Positions 7,749 through 17,235 of a stretch of DNA of 64,000 nucleotides are shown here, piece after piece (within the stretch, counting starts at the first letter, position 1; every line of letters begins with the position of its first letter). Where the stretch lies: the NCBI RefSeq assembly GCF_025263565.1, contig NZ_CP079865.1, positions 5,146,001-5,210,000 on the forward strand, given 5' to 3'. The translations under genes were made by a program, and so were the position numbers. The notes beneath the pieces are model-generated. The model was given only the letters and a program-made list of their open reading frames with translations, was not told where the DNA came from and searched no databases. The stretch is from Mycobacterium sp. SMC-8. Its GTDB lineage: Bacteria; Actinomycetota; Actinomycetes; Mycobacteriales; Mycobacteriaceae.

Positions 7749-9173
7749 GTGAGCGCCATCGACCCCGACAAGCTGAGAACCTGCCTGCAGGTGCTCTCCG
7801 ACATTGAGGCGTTGCCGCCCGAACACCCCGACGCCGTCGCCGTGCGCAGGGCCACGGCGAGCATCTTCAAGTCGGTCCGTAAGGCCCGCCGGCACGCCAA
7901 ACGCGACGCCATCACTGCGGCCGACCGCGCCGTCATCGCCGCCACCGCCACCGGCGCACCGGGCCGCATCGACGACGAGACGGCCGGGCTGCCCTTGGTG
8001 TCCACTGCCGATGGAGCCACCGCCGGCACCCTGCAGCGGTCCCGGGCCTGCTACGTCTGCAAGACCCACCACACCGTGGTCGACGCGTTCTACCACCAGC
8101 TCTGCCCGACCTGCGCGGCACTCAACAGGGCCAAGCGCGACGCCCGCACCGACCTGACCGGCCGGCGAGCCCTGCTCACCGGCGGCCGAGCCAAGATCGG
8201 TATGTACATCGCGTTGCGGCTGCTGCGCGACGGCGCGCACACGACCATCACGACGCGCTTTCCGCACGACGCCGTGCGGCGCTTCGCCGCGATGCCCGAC
8301 AGCGCCGACTGGCTGCACCGGCTGCGCATCGTGGGCATCGACCTGCGCGATCCCGCGCAGGTGGTGGCGCTGGCCGACACCGTCGCCGCGCAGGGTCCGC
8401 TGGACATCCTGATCAACAACGCCGCCCAGACCGTGCGCCGGTCTCCGGGTTCGTACGCAGCCCTCGTCGAGGCCGAGCGCACCGCGCCGACCGAACTCGA
8501 ACTCGTCGACGTCATCTCGTTCGACCGAGTCAGCGACGCCCACCCCGCGGCTCTCGCCGGGAGCCTGGCTGAGCAGGACGCCCCGCACGCGGTCACCGAG
8601 CTCGCGCTCAAGGCACGCAGCGCCTCGCCGGAACGGATCGCGGCGGGCACGGCCATCGACGCGGGCGGGTTGCTGCCCGACACCGCGCCGGTCAACAGCT
8701 GGACCCAACGGGTGCATGAGGTCGACGCGATGGAACTTCTCGAAGTCCAGCTGTGCAACCAGACGGCTCCGTTCATCTTGGTCAGCCGACTGCGGCCGGC
8801 GATGGCCGCCTCGTCGGCGCGCCGCAAGTACGTCGTCAACGTCTCGGCGATGGAAGGTCAGTTCAGCCGGGCCTACAAGGGGCCCGGTCACCCGCACACG
8901 AACATGGCCAAGGCCGCGCTGAACATGCTCACGCGGACCAGCGCCGGCGAAATGCTGGAGGAGGACGGCATTTTGATGACCGCGGTGGACACCGGTTGGA
9001 TCACCGACGAGCGTCCGCATCCGACAAAGCTGCGCCTGGCCGACGAAGGCTTCCACGCCCCACTGGATCTGGTCGACGGAGCCGCGCGTGTGTATGACCC
9101 GATCGTGCGCGGGGAGGCCGGCGAGGACCTGTACGGCTGTTTCCTGAAGGACTATTCGCCGGGCAACTGGTAG
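7749..9173 (+). CDS. SDR oxidoreductase with N-terminal zinc-finger-like extension
   Basis: The 474-residue protein has two parts. Residues 1-~135 form an unusual extension, helical and basic, ending in CYVC...CPTC (two CxxC pairs about 16 residues apart, a possible zinc site). From about residue 137 a short-chain dehydrogenase domain follows, with a TGGRAKIG nucleotide-binding loop in place of the usual TGxxxGIG, DILINNAAQ, a serine in NVSAMEGQF and a catalytic-type Tyr/Lys region (YKGPGHPHTNMAKAAL) that is not a clean YxxxK. An insertion of about 90 residues separates NNAAQ from the active-site region. Its 3' end overlaps the DUF998 gene (TAGTG). The substrate is unknown. Confidence 0.82.
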   Translation: MSAIDPDKLRTCLQVLSDIEALPPEHPDAVAVRRATASIFKSVRKARRHAKRDAITAADRAVIAATATGAPGRIDDETAGLPLVSTADGATAGTLQRSRACYVCKTHHTVVDAFYHQLCPTCAALNRAKRDARTDLTGRRALLTGGRAKIGMYIALRLLRDGAHTTITTRFPHDAVRRFAAMPDSADWLHRLRIVGIDLRDPAQVVALADTVAAQGPLDILINNAAQTVRRSPGSYAALVEAERTAPTELELVDVISFDRVSDAHPAALAGSLAEQDAPHAVTELALKARSASPERIAAGTAIDAGGLLPDTAPVNSWTQRVHEVDAMELLEVQLCNQTAPFILVSRLRPAMAASSARRKYVVNVSAMEGQFSRAYKGPGHPHTNMAKAALNMLTRTSAGEMLEEDGILMTAVDTGWITDERPHPTKLRLADEGFHAPLDLVDGAARVYDPIVRGEAGEDLYGCFLKDYSPGNW

Positions 9174-9757
9174 TGGGTTCCGCCCGCACCGCCGCGGTGA
9201 TCTGGGTGCTCGGCGCGACCGTCTATCTGGTGTGCGAGGCCGTCGCGGCGGCGGGCTTTCCCGGCTACAGCTACCTCGCCGACTACATCAGCGATCTGGG
9301 TGTCAGCGACGTGATGAACGTCGGCGCGTTCGTGGTGCACGGAATTCTGTTCGGGCTCGCAGCGGTGGTGTCGGCCCGCGGTTGCGCGGCGACGGCGGCG
9401 AGGGTGTTCGTGGTTGCCGCCGTGGCGAATACGGTGGGCAACGTCCTGGTGGGCACGTTTCACAGCGGGGCGCCCGACGCGCGCTGGCACGTCGTGGGAG
9501 CGGGGTTGGCCATCGTGGGCGGCAACGTCGCGGCAATCGCGGCGGGGTTCGCCGGCCGCGCGCTGCGGGCGCCTTCCTGGGCGCTCCGGACGAGCTTCGC
9601 GCTCGGAACCTTCGGCCTGGTGTGCCTGACCACCCTGATCATCGACGGCGCCACCGGTTCTCGCGTGTTACCGGCCGGCCTCGTGGAGCGGGGATCGGTG
9701 TATCCGATCATCGCGTGGGAAGTGCTCGCCGGCGTCACGCTCCTGCGTCGGCGGTAG
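9173..9757 (+). CDS. DUF998 integral membrane protein
   Basis: This 194-residue membrane protein has six predicted helices and the DUF998 hallmarks YLADYISDLG near the first loop and GTFHSG in the middle. DUF998 proteins are uncharacterised. The GTG start overlaps the TAG of the SDR gene, so the two are coupled and probably co-expressed. Its end overlaps the convergent patatin gene by 23 bp. No function can be assigned. Confidence 0.85.
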   Translation: MGSARTAAVIWVLGATVYLVCEAVAAAGFPGYSYLADYISDLGVSDVMNVGAFVVHGILFGLAAVVSARGCAATAARVFVVAAVANTVGNVLVGTFHSGAPDARWHVVGAGLAIVGGNVAAIAAGFAGRALRAPSWALRTSFALGTFGLVCLTTLIIDGATGSRVLPAGLVERGSVYPIIAWEVLAGVTLLRRR

Positions 9758-10724
9758 ACGATGGCGCCTCCGGCGGTGCAGGCCCACCACGACACGCATG
9801 CAGATACGCCGGGTAGTCCCAGGTCCGCAGGAACTTCTCGGCAGCTTGCACTCCGCGTTGATAGAGCGCGTCGCGTTCCTCGGCGCTGATGCCGAAATCG
9901 AGGGGGCCGACGTTCTCGGTGGGTACGAAGATCGTCCGCTGGACCGTGCACCTGTCGTCGATGTAGGCGGCGTCCTGATCGCTGATCAACGTCTCCAAGG
10001 CCGCGAACGCCAGCGACAGCGGACCGTAGATCTTGTGGGTCGGCGCGCGCCCGGCCGGCGCCGAGAGTCGGATCCCGAACGTGGGCCAGCGCGGCTGGTC
10101 GTCGGAGCTGTCGAACAATTGGACCGGGAAGTTCGACAACAGACCACCGTCGACCCACGTGGCCCCGCCGACCTCGACCGGCTGAAACGCGAACGGCACC
10201 GCCGAGGACGCACGCACGGCCCGCGCGACTGGGAAGTCGTCAGGATCCAGACCGTAGTTGGGCAGATCCCAGGGAATGCGGACCAACCGACGTCGTGACA
10301 GATCGCTGGCGGTGACCACCAACGACCACGCATTGCGCTCCGGCTCTTCGCCGGTACGCAGATCACCGAACGTGCGAACGCCCAGCCCTCCGAGTAGCTC
10401 GGTCAGCAGGTTCTCCAGATAGTCGCCCCGGTACAGCCCGTTGTTGGCGGCCAGCGACAACGCCGGGCCCACCACCGGTATCCGCGTGAGCAGAGTCGGG
10501 TCGGCGAACTTGGAGTAGTCAATCTCCTGCGCGAGCTCGTCGAGACGCGACAGCGGCTCCCCTGCGGCTTGAAGTCCCGCGATCAACGAGGCCACCACCG
10601 AACCCGCGCTCGAACCGGCGACCCTGGGGAACTCGTATTCTGCGGCGGCGAGTACGTGCACGGCTCCGACCAGGCCGATGCCGCGGACACCCCCGCCTTC
10701 ACACACCAGATCTGCGCGGTTCAT
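9735..10724 (-). CDS. Patatin-like phospholipase
   Basis: The 329-residue protein has a patatin domain: oxyanion-hole glycines in CEGGGVRGIGLVG near the N-terminus, nucleophile serine in GSSAGS (about residue 40), and catalytic Asp in VDGGLLSNFP (DGG motif). It should be a Ser-Asp dyad lipid acyl hydrolase. There is no signal peptide, so it acts in the cytosol or at the inner membrane face. ATG 10724 follows GGAGG at 6 nt, which is why I preferred it to the start at 10742. The gene converges on and overlaps the DUF998 gene. Substrate unknown. Confidence 0.9.
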   Translation of the reverse strand: MNRADLVCEGGGVRGIGLVGAVHVLAAAEYEFPRVAGSSAGSVVASLIAGLQAAGEPLSRLDELAQEIDYSKFADPTLLTRIPVVGPALSLAANNGLYRGDYLENLLTELLGGLGVRTFGDLRTGEEPERNAWSLVVTASDLSRRRLVRIPWDLPNYGLDPDDFPVARAVRASSAVPFAFQPVEVGGATWVDGGLLSNFPVQLFDSSDDQPRWPTFGIRLSAPAGRAPTHKIYGPLSLAFAALETLISDQDAAYIDDRCTVQRTIFVPTENVGPLDFGISAEERDALYQRGVQAAEKFLRTWDYPAYLHACRGGPAPPEAPSSTADAGA

Positions 10725-10814
10725 GTGCGCCTCCTTCCGCACCTGATCCCAGGCTAGGCCGCATCAGCGGCGACCGTGTCATCTCTGATCGCCAGCGGTC
10801 GGTACTTGTGCGGA

Positions 10815-11319
10815 CCGCCGAGCTCCGGTGATGCGCAACTGGTTGCCGCCCAACCGGATCCGGCCGTCTGACCTACAGCCCCGCTTCGAGATCCTCACCT
10901 ACGGCGAGACTGGGCGCGGGTCCGGGCGCCGGCGCAGGCGCTGATCAACGATCCTTTCCGCCCCGCGGACCGGGTCGCGATGCTGGGTTTCACCAGCGTC
11001 GACTGCGCCATCGTCGACATGTTCACCCGCCCGATGCTGAGCCTGGCGGTGACCGGCAACTCGTTCTACGAGTTCGCCGAGGGCGGCAGCCGACAGCGTG
11101 CCGACTTCGACGGCCTGCCAGTCGAATTCATCGCCGACGCCATCTCCACCATCGGTGCGGAGGTGCTCGACGGTTTCGAGACCTACTACGTCATGAGCCC
11201 TGCCGGAGCGGCAACGGCAGGCCTCGCTGCTGCCGCTGATCCACAACTACCAGCGGCCGGAACACCCGATCGGTGATCGTCAATACCTGACCGATCTGGA
11301 GTTGCTCGGGCTGATCTAG
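10815..11319 (+). pseudogene. Carboxylic acid reductase remnant
   Basis: About 500 bp retain three scattered pieces of a carboxylic acid reductase (normally about 1,170 residues), in changing frames. There is an N-terminal piece reading DAQLVAAQPDPAV (about 10833-10871). An adenylation-core piece around 10888-11020 reads RFEILTYGE, then after a frameshift NDPFRPADRVAMLGFTSVD. A C-terminal reductase-domain piece reads SFYEFAEGG and FDGLPVEFIADAISTIG, then in another frame LLPLIHNYQRPEHPI and a final DLELLGLI before the TAG at 11317-11319. Large internal deletions joined the adenylation core directly to the C-terminal reductase end. A 98-codon open frame at 10980 is part of this relic, not a gene. 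Confidence 0.72.
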
Positions 11320-11342
11320 TTTCCCTGGCGGGCTGACCGTCC

Positions 11343-11348
11343 TACCGT
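11343..11348 (+). promoter_or_regulatory. Leaderless -10 element (TACCGT)
   Basis: TACCGT is followed by 7 nt and then the ATG at 11356. It overlaps the alternative GTG at 11347 and so decides the start in favour of 11356. Confidence 0.45.
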
Positions 11349-11355
11349 GAAACCC

Positions 11356-11829
11356 ATGCCCGAAACCATCGATGTCGCCCATCCACCGGAAGCGCTGCTC
11401 AAGGTCGTCAACCCCACGCTGCGGTTCGCGCTGCGTACACCCCTGGGTGGCGCGCTCAAACAGTTCATGCTCGTCAGCTTCACCGGACGCAAGACTGGCC
11501 GCCGCTTCACCGTGCCCGTCAGTGCCCACCATCTCGACGGTGACCTCTACGTCATTCTCGAGGCGGGCTGGAAGCACAACTTCCGCGACGGAGCCACCGC
11601 CGAGGTCACCCACAACGGCAAGACGACACGGATGCACGGTCAGCTCATCACCGACCCCGCGGCCGTCGCAGACATCGTGCACCGCGTCGCAGCGTCCTAC
11701 GGCGTCAAGAAGGCCCAACAGAGCATGGGCCTGAAGTTCGGCGGCGACACCGTCCCCACGAGAGAGGAGTTCCAGTCGGCAGCAACGCGTCTCGGCATCG
11801 CCGCCATCCGGCTCACCCCGGCGACGTAG
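11356..11829 (+). CDS. DUF385 / deazaflavin (F420)-dependent nitroreductase family protein
   Basis: The 157-residue protein has the split-barrel signature of the actinobacterial Ddn/DUF385 family: FTGRKTGRRFTVPVSAHHLDGDLYVI, then GWKHNFRDGATAEV. Members bind F420 (or heme) and reduce nitro compounds or quinones; the substrate here is unknown. The ATG at 11356 lies 7 nt after a TACCGT element, consistent with leaderless expression. It is monocistronic, facing the convergent isomerase gene across 54 bp that contain a weak CTGGC/GCCAG hairpin (11842-11857). Confidence 0.85.
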   Translation: MPETIDVAHPPEALLKVVNPTLRFALRTPLGGALKQFMLVSFTGRKTGRRFTVPVSAHHLDGDLYVILEAGWKHNFRDGATAEVTHNGKTTRMHGQLITDPAAVADIVHRVAASYGVKKAQQSMGLKFGGDTVPTREEFQSAATRLGIAAIRLTPAT

Positions 11830-11883
11830 CGCAGCTTCTCTCTGGCCGTCAAGCCAGGAGGCCGGAACCTGTCCACATAGTCG

Positions 11884-12369
11884 TCAGCAGGCGTCCGGCG
11901 CCGAGTCGTAGGTGTTGATGGCCTCAACCTTGCTTGCCGACGCACTCTGCGGATCGAACTCGTAGCCGAGCCACTCCCGGGCGAGCCGGCGGGCCAGCTC
12001 CAGTCCGATCACGCGCTGGCCGAAGCAGAGCACCTGCGCATTGTTGGACAGTACCGAACGCTCGACGGAGAAGCCGTCGTGCGCGGTGACCGCCCGGATG
12101 CCCGGCACCTTGTTGGCACTGATCGCCACGCCCAGTCCGGTGCCACACACCAGCAGCGCACGATCGGCCTTGCCCTCGGCCACCACGCGCGCCGCCGCGA
12201 CCGCGACATGGGGATACGCGGTGTTCTCGTCCGTGCCGACGCCGACGTCTATCACGTCGGCGACCCGGTCGTCGGCCTGCAGATCACCTTTGAGGGCTTC
12301 CTTGTACTCGTATCCGGCGTCGTCGGAGCCGACGACGATGCGCAGTCCTTGACCAGAACCTGAGGCCAT
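11884..12369 (-). CDS. RpiB/LacAB-family sugar-phosphate isomerase (tetrulose-phosphate isomerase candidate)
   Basis: The 161-residue protein matches the RpiB family: N-terminal [16 protein letters not shown], catalytic Cys in [16 protein letters not shown], and a [10 protein letters not shown] segment. It is the last gene of a long operon reading from 20740. Next to a DhaK-type kinase it fits D-erythrulose-4-phosphate isomerisation, as described for the D-threitol/erythritol pathway of Mycobacterium smegmatis; I rely on memory for that parallel. The start at 12369 is preceded by GGGAAG and lies 5 bp after the kinase stop. A ribose-5-phosphate role cannot be excluded. Confidence 0.85.
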   Translation of the reverse strand: MASGSGQGLRIVVGSDDAGYEYKEALKGDLQADDRVADVIDVGVGTDENTAYPHVAVAAARVVAEGKADRALLVCGTGLGVAISANKVPGIRAVTAHDGFSVERSVLSNNAQVLCFGQRVIGLELARRLAREWLGYEFDPQSASASKVEAINTYDSAPDAC

Positions 12370-12374
12370 CTCGG

Positions 12375-14117
12375 TCACTTCCCTTTCGCGATGAGGCTGT
12401 CGGCGACGGTGCTCGCGCACATCGCCAGTGAGGTGGCGCCGGCGTCGGGAGTGCCGATGCTGCGCTCGGCGAGCGGCCGTGCCCGGCCGACCTTGGGCCG
12501 CAGATCCGCCGTGGCTTTCGCGGCGTCGGTGGCGACGTCGGCTGCTGCCCGCCACGCGTCCTGCAGTTCCTGCCCGTCGGTCACCCGGCGCTGCAGCTCG
12601 TCCACGAACGGCAGCAGCGCGTCGAGCATCGTCTTGTCTCCCGGGGCGGCGCCCCCGAGGCTGACCAACGCGTCGTACCCGTCCCGCATTCCGGCGGCCA
12701 CGGTCACCGGGTCGGGTCGGCCGGTGTCACCGAGCCGGGTGCCGAGCGCGGACAGCAGAGCGCCCCACAGCACGCCGGACGTCCCGCCTGCCTTGGCCGC
12801 CCATTCTTTGCCCGCCTCGGTGAGCACCGAGCCCTGTCCACCGCCTGCGGCCACCGCCTTGTCCGCGGCCTGTGACGCCGCCGCCGAGCCCTTGACCATG
12901 CCGCGGCCGTGGTCACCGTCCCCGGCCACGGCGTCGATGCGGCCCAGCTCATCCTCCGCGTCGGCCAGCATCGCCGCCATCGCGCTCAGAGCGCGGGCCA
13001 CCACCTGGGCCCCGCGGCGTCCGTCGTCGTCGGAGCGCTCGGCCAGGTCCGGGGTCTGTGCTGCGGACTGCAGTTCGGCCTCGGTGCGGAGTTCGCCTGC
13101 GGCGCCGGTGATCTCGCCGGCTGCCGCACCTTTGCGGTATGCCGGTGTGTCGGCAGGCGAGGTCCAGTACCGCTCGAGTTCGTCGTCGAGCCACATCAGG
13201 GTCAGCGAGCAGCCCGCCATGTCCAGGCTGGTGACCAGCTCGCCGACCTCGGGTTCGACGATTTCGTAGCCACGGTCGCGCAGCAGCCGGGCGACCGTGC
13301 CCCACACGACGAAGAGCTCTTCGTACTTGGTGCGTCCGAGCCCGTTGAGGATCACCGCGATTCGCTTCGATTCGGTGTCCGGATGGTCGGCGAGGACCCC
13401 GTCGACCAGCGTCTCGGCCAGCGCAGCCGCGGTGGGCATGGGCTCGTCGGCGACGCCCGGCTCACCGTGGATGCCGAGCCCGACGCCCATCTTGCCCTCG
13501 GGGACGGTGAACAGCGGATGGTCCGCCCCGGGCATCGTGCAGCCGTCGAACGCCACCCCGAGCGTGCGGGTCGCGGCGTTGGCCGCCTCGGCGACCCGGA
13601 CCACGCCCGCGAGATCGAGCCCGTCCTCGGCTGCTGCGCCGGCACACTTGAACACCGTGAAATCGCCTGCGATGCCGCGTCTTTTCGACTCTTCACCTTT
13701 GGGGGCGCTGGCGATGTCGTCGGTGACGGCGAAGTAGTGCGCGTCGATGCCCTCGCTACGCAGTTGAGTGACGGCGAGGCCGAAGTTCATCACATCGCCC
13801 GCATAGTTGCCGGTGGTGAGCAGCACCCCGGCGTCACCGTGCGCCGCCCGGGCCACAGAGGCGGCCTCCTCCGCCGATGGCGAGGTGAAGATGTTGCCGA
13901 CCACCGCGCCGTCGGCGAACCCGAAACCGACCGTCCCGCAGAAGGCGGGATAGTGGCCGGAACCGCCGCCGATGACGACGGCCACCTTCCCCGGTCGGGT
14001 GCGGTGCGCGCGGACCACACCGCCGGGCACCCCGACGACATAGCGCGCGTTGGCGTCCAGGAAGCCGTTCAGCATGTCCTCGGTGAAGCGGGCAGGGTCG
14101 TTGTAGAGCTTGGTCAT
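12375..14117 (-). CDS. Dihydroxyacetone-kinase family protein (DhaK-DhaL fusion), probable tetrulose kinase
   Basis: The 580-residue single-chain kinase has DhaK at about residues 1-335 and DhaL at about 375-575. DhaK carries [10 protein letters not shown] and the substrate-binding His217 in GLGIHGEPG. DhaL carries [13 protein letters not shown] and GDKTMLD for ATP and Mg. It is ATP-dependent, not PTS-coupled. In this setting, with an RpiB isomerase, polyol dehydrogenases and a polyol importer, D- or L-erythrulose is more likely than dihydroxyacetone. Its start overlaps the ATPase stop by 4 nt (ATGA), showing translational coupling. Confidence 0.9.
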   Translation of the reverse strand: MTKLYNDPARFTEDMLNGFLDANARYVVGVPGGVVRAHRTRPGKVAVVIGGGSGHYPAFCGTVGFGFADGAVVGNIFTSPSAEEAASVARAAHGDAGVLLTTGNYAGDVMNFGLAVTQLRSEGIDAHYFAVTDDIASAPKGEESKRRGIAGDFTVFKCAGAAAEDGLDLAGVVRVAEAANAATRTLGVAFDGCTMPGADHPLFTVPEGKMGVGLGIHGEPGVADEPMPTAAALAETLVDGVLADHPDTESKRIAVILNGLGRTKYEELFVVWGTVARLLRDRGYEIVEPEVGELVTSLDMAGCSLTLMWLDDELERYWTSPADTPAYRKGAAAGEITGAAGELRTEAELQSAAQTPDLAERSDDDGRRGAQVVARALSAMAAMLADAEDELGRIDAVAGDGDHGRGMVKGSAAASQAADKAVAAGGGQGSVLTEAGKEWAAKAGGTSGVLWGALLSALGTRLGDTGRPDPVTVAAGMRDGYDALVSLGGAAPGDKTMLDALLPFVDELQRRVTDGQELQDAWRAAADVATDAAKATADLRPKVGRARPLAERSIGTPDAGATSLAMCASTVADSLIAKGK

Positions 14118-15250
14118 CGCAGCCGCTGTCCGGTGTCGGTGTCGAACAGGTACACCCGCTCGGCGGGAGCGGTCACCGACACCTCCTGCTCGGGTTCGTA
14201 GTCCTGCTCGGCGGGGGTCTGCACGACGATGCCCTCCTCGATACCGGCCACCGTGCTGGTGGCCAGGCCGAATTCCAGCAGGTGCTCGAAGTACGCGACG
14301 GTCGCCGCGACACCACCGGAGCTTACGGTCCCCCGGGCGGCGAGCCCGCAGTCCTGCGGCCGGATTCCCACCGTGACCCGCGTCCCGTCGGCCACGTCCG
14401 TGGCCGTGGTGTCCAGGGCGCCCGCCCCCGAGCCGACCTCGACCCGCACCCGGTCCCCGTCGCGGCGGACGACTCCGGACAGGACATTGATCTGCGGTTC
14501 ACCGACGAACTCGGCGACGAACAGATTCGCCGGGTCGTCGAACACCTCGTCGGGGGTGCCGAACTGCTGGACCACGCCACCGTCCATGACGGCCAGCCGG
14601 TCGGCCAGCGAGAGGGCTTCGACCTGGTCGTGGGTGACCACGATGGTGGTGTAGCCGAATTCGCGCTGCAGCACCTTCAATTCGCGTCGGACACGGTTGC
14701 GTGCGGACGCATCCAGGTGGCTCAGGGGTTCGTCGAGCAGCAGCACCGGCGGATTGCGCACGAGCGCCCGGGCCAACGCGACGCGCTGCTTCTGACCGCT
14801 GGACAGCCCCGCCGGCCGCAGGTCCATGAGGTCGTTCATCTCGAGCCGATCGGTGATCGAGGCCACCATTTTCTCCGCACCTTTGACCTTGCGGGCCTTC
14901 AGGCCGTACAGCAGGTTGTCGCGGACCGACATCGGCGGGTACAGCGCGTAGCTCTCGAAGCCGACGCCGATGCCGCGTTTGGCCGCGGGCAGCTGGGAGA
15001 TCTCGCGGTCACCGATCTTGATGGATCCGCTGGTGACCGTTTCCAGCCCCGCGATCATGCGCAGCGTGGTCGTCTTGCCGCAGCCGGACGGGCCCAGCAG
15101 CGCGACCAGTTCGCCCGGCTCGATGTCGAGGTTGATGCCCTTGACGGCGGTGACGGTGTCCCTCCCGCGCGACGCATACGTCTTGACGAGGTCGCGCAGT
15201 GTCAGGCTCTGTGCGCTTTGCCGGGTGGTCTTGTCGATCGTGACGCTCAC
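14114..15250 (-). CDS. Sugar/polyol ABC transporter ATPase 1 (UgpC/MalK type)
   Basis: This 378-residue ATPase has Walker A GPSGCGKTT, signature LSSGQKQRVALARAL, Walker B LLLDEPLSHLDA and a switch His in VVTHD, followed by an OB/TOBE regulatory domain from about residue 240. It is cytosolic and powers the two permeases encoded upstream. It overlaps both neighbours by 4 nt. The operon encodes two distinct ATPases, suggesting a heterodimeric motor. Confidence 0.93.
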   Translation of the reverse strand: MSVTIDKTTRQSAQSLTLRDLVKTYASRGRDTVTAVKGINLDIEPGELVALLGPSGCGKTTTLRMIAGLETVTSGSIKIGDREISQLPAAKRGIGVGFESYALYPPMSVRDNLLYGLKARKVKGAEKMVASITDRLEMNDLMDLRPAGLSSGQKQRVALARALVRNPPVLLLDEPLSHLDASARNRVRRELKVLQREFGYTTIVVTHDQVEALSLADRLAVMDGGVVQQFGTPDEVFDDPANLFVAEFVGEPQINVLSGVVRRDGDRVRVEVGSGAGALDTTATDVADGTRVTVGIRPQDCGLAARGTVSSGGVAATVAYFEHLLEFGLATSTVAGIEEGIVVQTPAEQDYEPEQEVSVTAPAERVYLFDTDTGQRLR

Positions 15251-16350
15251 TGAACCGCCTCCAGGGTCTCGTCGCTCAGCCGGCTGGTGTCCCCGTCGCC
15301 CGGCCCGAACACGTGCACGTCGGATTCGGCGATCCGCAACGTCACGGTGTCTCCTTCGCCGACACCGTGCCGGCCCGAGGTCAGCGCGATCAGCTGGGAG
15401 CCGCCGACGTCGACGGTCAGCTCGATGTTGCGGCCCAACCGCTCGGCCAGCATCACCCGGCCACGTAGCGAACCCTCCCGGCTGGTGACGTGAAGATCGC
15501 AGGGCCGTAAGCCGACCCGGACGCGGTCACCGCGATCGCAGCGCGCGTCAGCCGGAATCGGAACGTCCAGCGACCCGTCCCCCAGCCGGATACGGCCGTC
15601 GTCGACCACCCCGTCGAGCAGGTTGATCTCGGGTTGCCCCAGCGAGCGGGCCACGAAGGTGTCCGCGGGCCGTCGCCAGATCTCGTCGGGGGTGCCGATC
15701 TGCATGAGGCGGCCCTCGCGCATCACCGCGATCCGGTCACCCAGCGCGAGCGCCTCCTGGTAGTCGTGGGTGACGTAGACCGTCGTCGTGTTCGACATGG
15801 CGCCGAGCTGCTTGAGTTCGGCGCGCATCGACGCGCGCAGCTTGGCGTCGAGGTGGCTCAGCGGCTCGTCGAGGAGGTAGACATCGGCCGGGCGCACCAG
15901 CACGCGGCCCAATGCGACCCGCTGGCGCTGGCCGTTCGACAGCTCCCTGGGCAGCCGGTTCTTGAGCTGGTTGATGCCGAGCGTGGTGGTGACCTGATCG
16001 ATCCGCTCAGCCTGATCGGCCGCAGAATACTTGCCGGTGCGCCCGGATTTCAGCGGAGAGGCCAGGTTCTCTGCCACCGTCTTCTGTGGATAGAGCGCAT
16101 AACTCTCGAAGGCCATCGCGACGTTGCGGTGGTAGGGCTCCACCTGCGTCATGTCGGCTCCGCCGATCGACACCGCGCCGGAGTCGACGTCCACCAGGCC
16201 GGCGATCGACTTCAGCGTGGTTGTCTTCCCGGCTCCGCTGGGACCGAGGATGACGAAGAACTCGCCGTCGGCGATGTCGAGCGACAGACCCTCGACCGCA
16301 ACCGTTTTCCCGTACGTCTTGCGGATGTTCGCAACCGATACCGTGGCCAT
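15247..16350 (-). CDS. Sugar/polyol ABC transporter ATPase 2 (UgpC/MalK type)
   Basis: The 367-residue ATPase has Walker A GPSGAGKTT, signature LSNGQRQRVALGRVL, Walker B VYLLDEPLSHLDAKLR and a C-terminal TOBE domain (VGLRPCDLHV region). It is similar in length and plan to the downstream ATPase but clearly diverged, so it is an old paralogue. Its ATG shares one base with the permease stop (TGATG). Confidence 0.93.
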   Translation of the reverse strand: MATVSVANIRKTYGKTVAVEGLSLDIADGEFFVILGPSGAGKTTTLKSIAGLVDVDSGAVSIGGADMTQVEPYHRNVAMAFESYALYPQKTVAENLASPLKSGRTGKYSAADQAERIDQVTTTLGINQLKNRLPRELSNGQRQRVALGRVLVRPADVYLLDEPLSHLDAKLRASMRAELKQLGAMSNTTTVYVTHDYQEALALGDRIAVMREGRLMQIGTPDEIWRRPADTFVARSLGQPEINLLDGVVDDGRIRLGDGSLDVPIPADARCDRGDRVRVGLRPCDLHVTSREGSLRGRVMLAERLGRNIELTVDVGGSQLIALTSGRHGVGEGDTVTLRIAESDVHVFGPGDGDTSRLSDETLEAVQ

Positions 16351-17231
16351 CAGGCCTTCACCGCCCCGAATGACAGGCCCCGCACCAGATACCGCTGAAT
16401 GGTCAGCGCGAGGATGAGTGGTGGCAGCGCGGCGATCAGCGCCGCGGCCGCCGTGAGGTTGTAGTACGCCTGCCCGCCGCCGCCGAGGAACTTCGTGATG
16501 GCGACGGTCACCGTGCCGGCATTGCTGTCGGCCAAGATGAGCGGGAAGACGTAGTTGTTCCAGGCAAAGATGAACGCCAGCAGCGCCGCCGCGGCGATGC
16601 CTGGCCGCACGATCGGCAGCGCGACCATCAGGAACGCGCGCCGCCGGGTGTAGCCGTCCAGCAGCGCCGCCTGTTCGAGATCTTCAGGCAGATCCTGGAA
16701 GTAGGACCGCAGGATCCACACCACCAGCGGCATGGTCACCAGCTGCAGCACCCAGATCATGCCGACCTTGGTGTCGAACAGCCCGATCTGGTTGTAGATC
16801 ACGAACAACGGCACGATGACCATCAGTTCGGGCGCGAAGCGGAAGGACAACATGGTGAACATCAGGTCGTTGGAGCCCTTGTACTGCCAGCGTCCGGCCG
16901 CGTACGCGGCCGGAATGCCGATCACCAGCGACACGAGGACGGCGCCGCCGCAATTGAGCAGGCTGGTCAGCAGCGAGGCCTTGAAGTCGACGCTGGTCAT
17001 CTGGGTGCCCTTGTCGGACAGCACCGTTGCGAAGTTCGACCAGGTCGGGCTGAACGAGAAGTAGGTGGTGGTCTGTTGCTCGGCGTTCTTCAGGGCCAGC
17101 ATCAGCATCCAGAAGATCGGGAACAGCGAGAACAGGAACCAGAGCACCAGTCCGATGTCGGCCGCCACGGCTGAAATCGACCACCGCTTTTGGCCGGGAA
17201 GGAGCTCGGCGCGGGACAGTTTGAGTGCCAT
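16350..17231 (-). CDS. ABC transporter permease (MalG type)
   Basis: The 293-residue membrane protein has six helices and the EAA loop that contacts the ATPase (EDLEQAALLDGYTRRRAFLMVALPIVRPG, about residues 190-218). It is the second permease of a carbohydrate-uptake family 1 importer. It lies 4 bp after the MalF-type permease gene. Confidence 0.92.
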   Translation of the reverse strand: MALKLSRAELLPGQKRWSISAVAADIGLVLWFLFSLFPIFWMLMLALKNAEQQTTTYFSFSPTWSNFATVLSDKGTQMTSVDFKASLLTSLLNCGGAVLVSLVIGIPAAYAAGRWQYKGSNDLMFTMLSFRFAPELMVIVPLFVIYNQIGLFDTKVGMIWVLQLVTMPLVVWILRSYFQDLPEDLEQAALLDGYTRRRAFLMVALPIVRPGIAAAALLAFIFAWNNYVFPLILADSNAGTVTVAITKFLGGGGQAYYNLTAAAALIAALPPLILALTIQRYLVRGLSFGAVKA

Positions 17232-17235
17232 GATC

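Noticed and set aside
7302..9056. A 584-codon reverse-strand frame
   Set aside because: Antisense shadow of the allantoinase end and the SDR gene, with no family motif.
10980..11276. A 98-residue gene
   Set aside because: It is a junction of two distant carboxylic acid reductase fragments and continues in other frames on both sides.
12909..14201. A 430-codon frame opposite the DhaK-L kinase
   Set aside because: Shadow of an unmistakable kinase; no start signal or motif.
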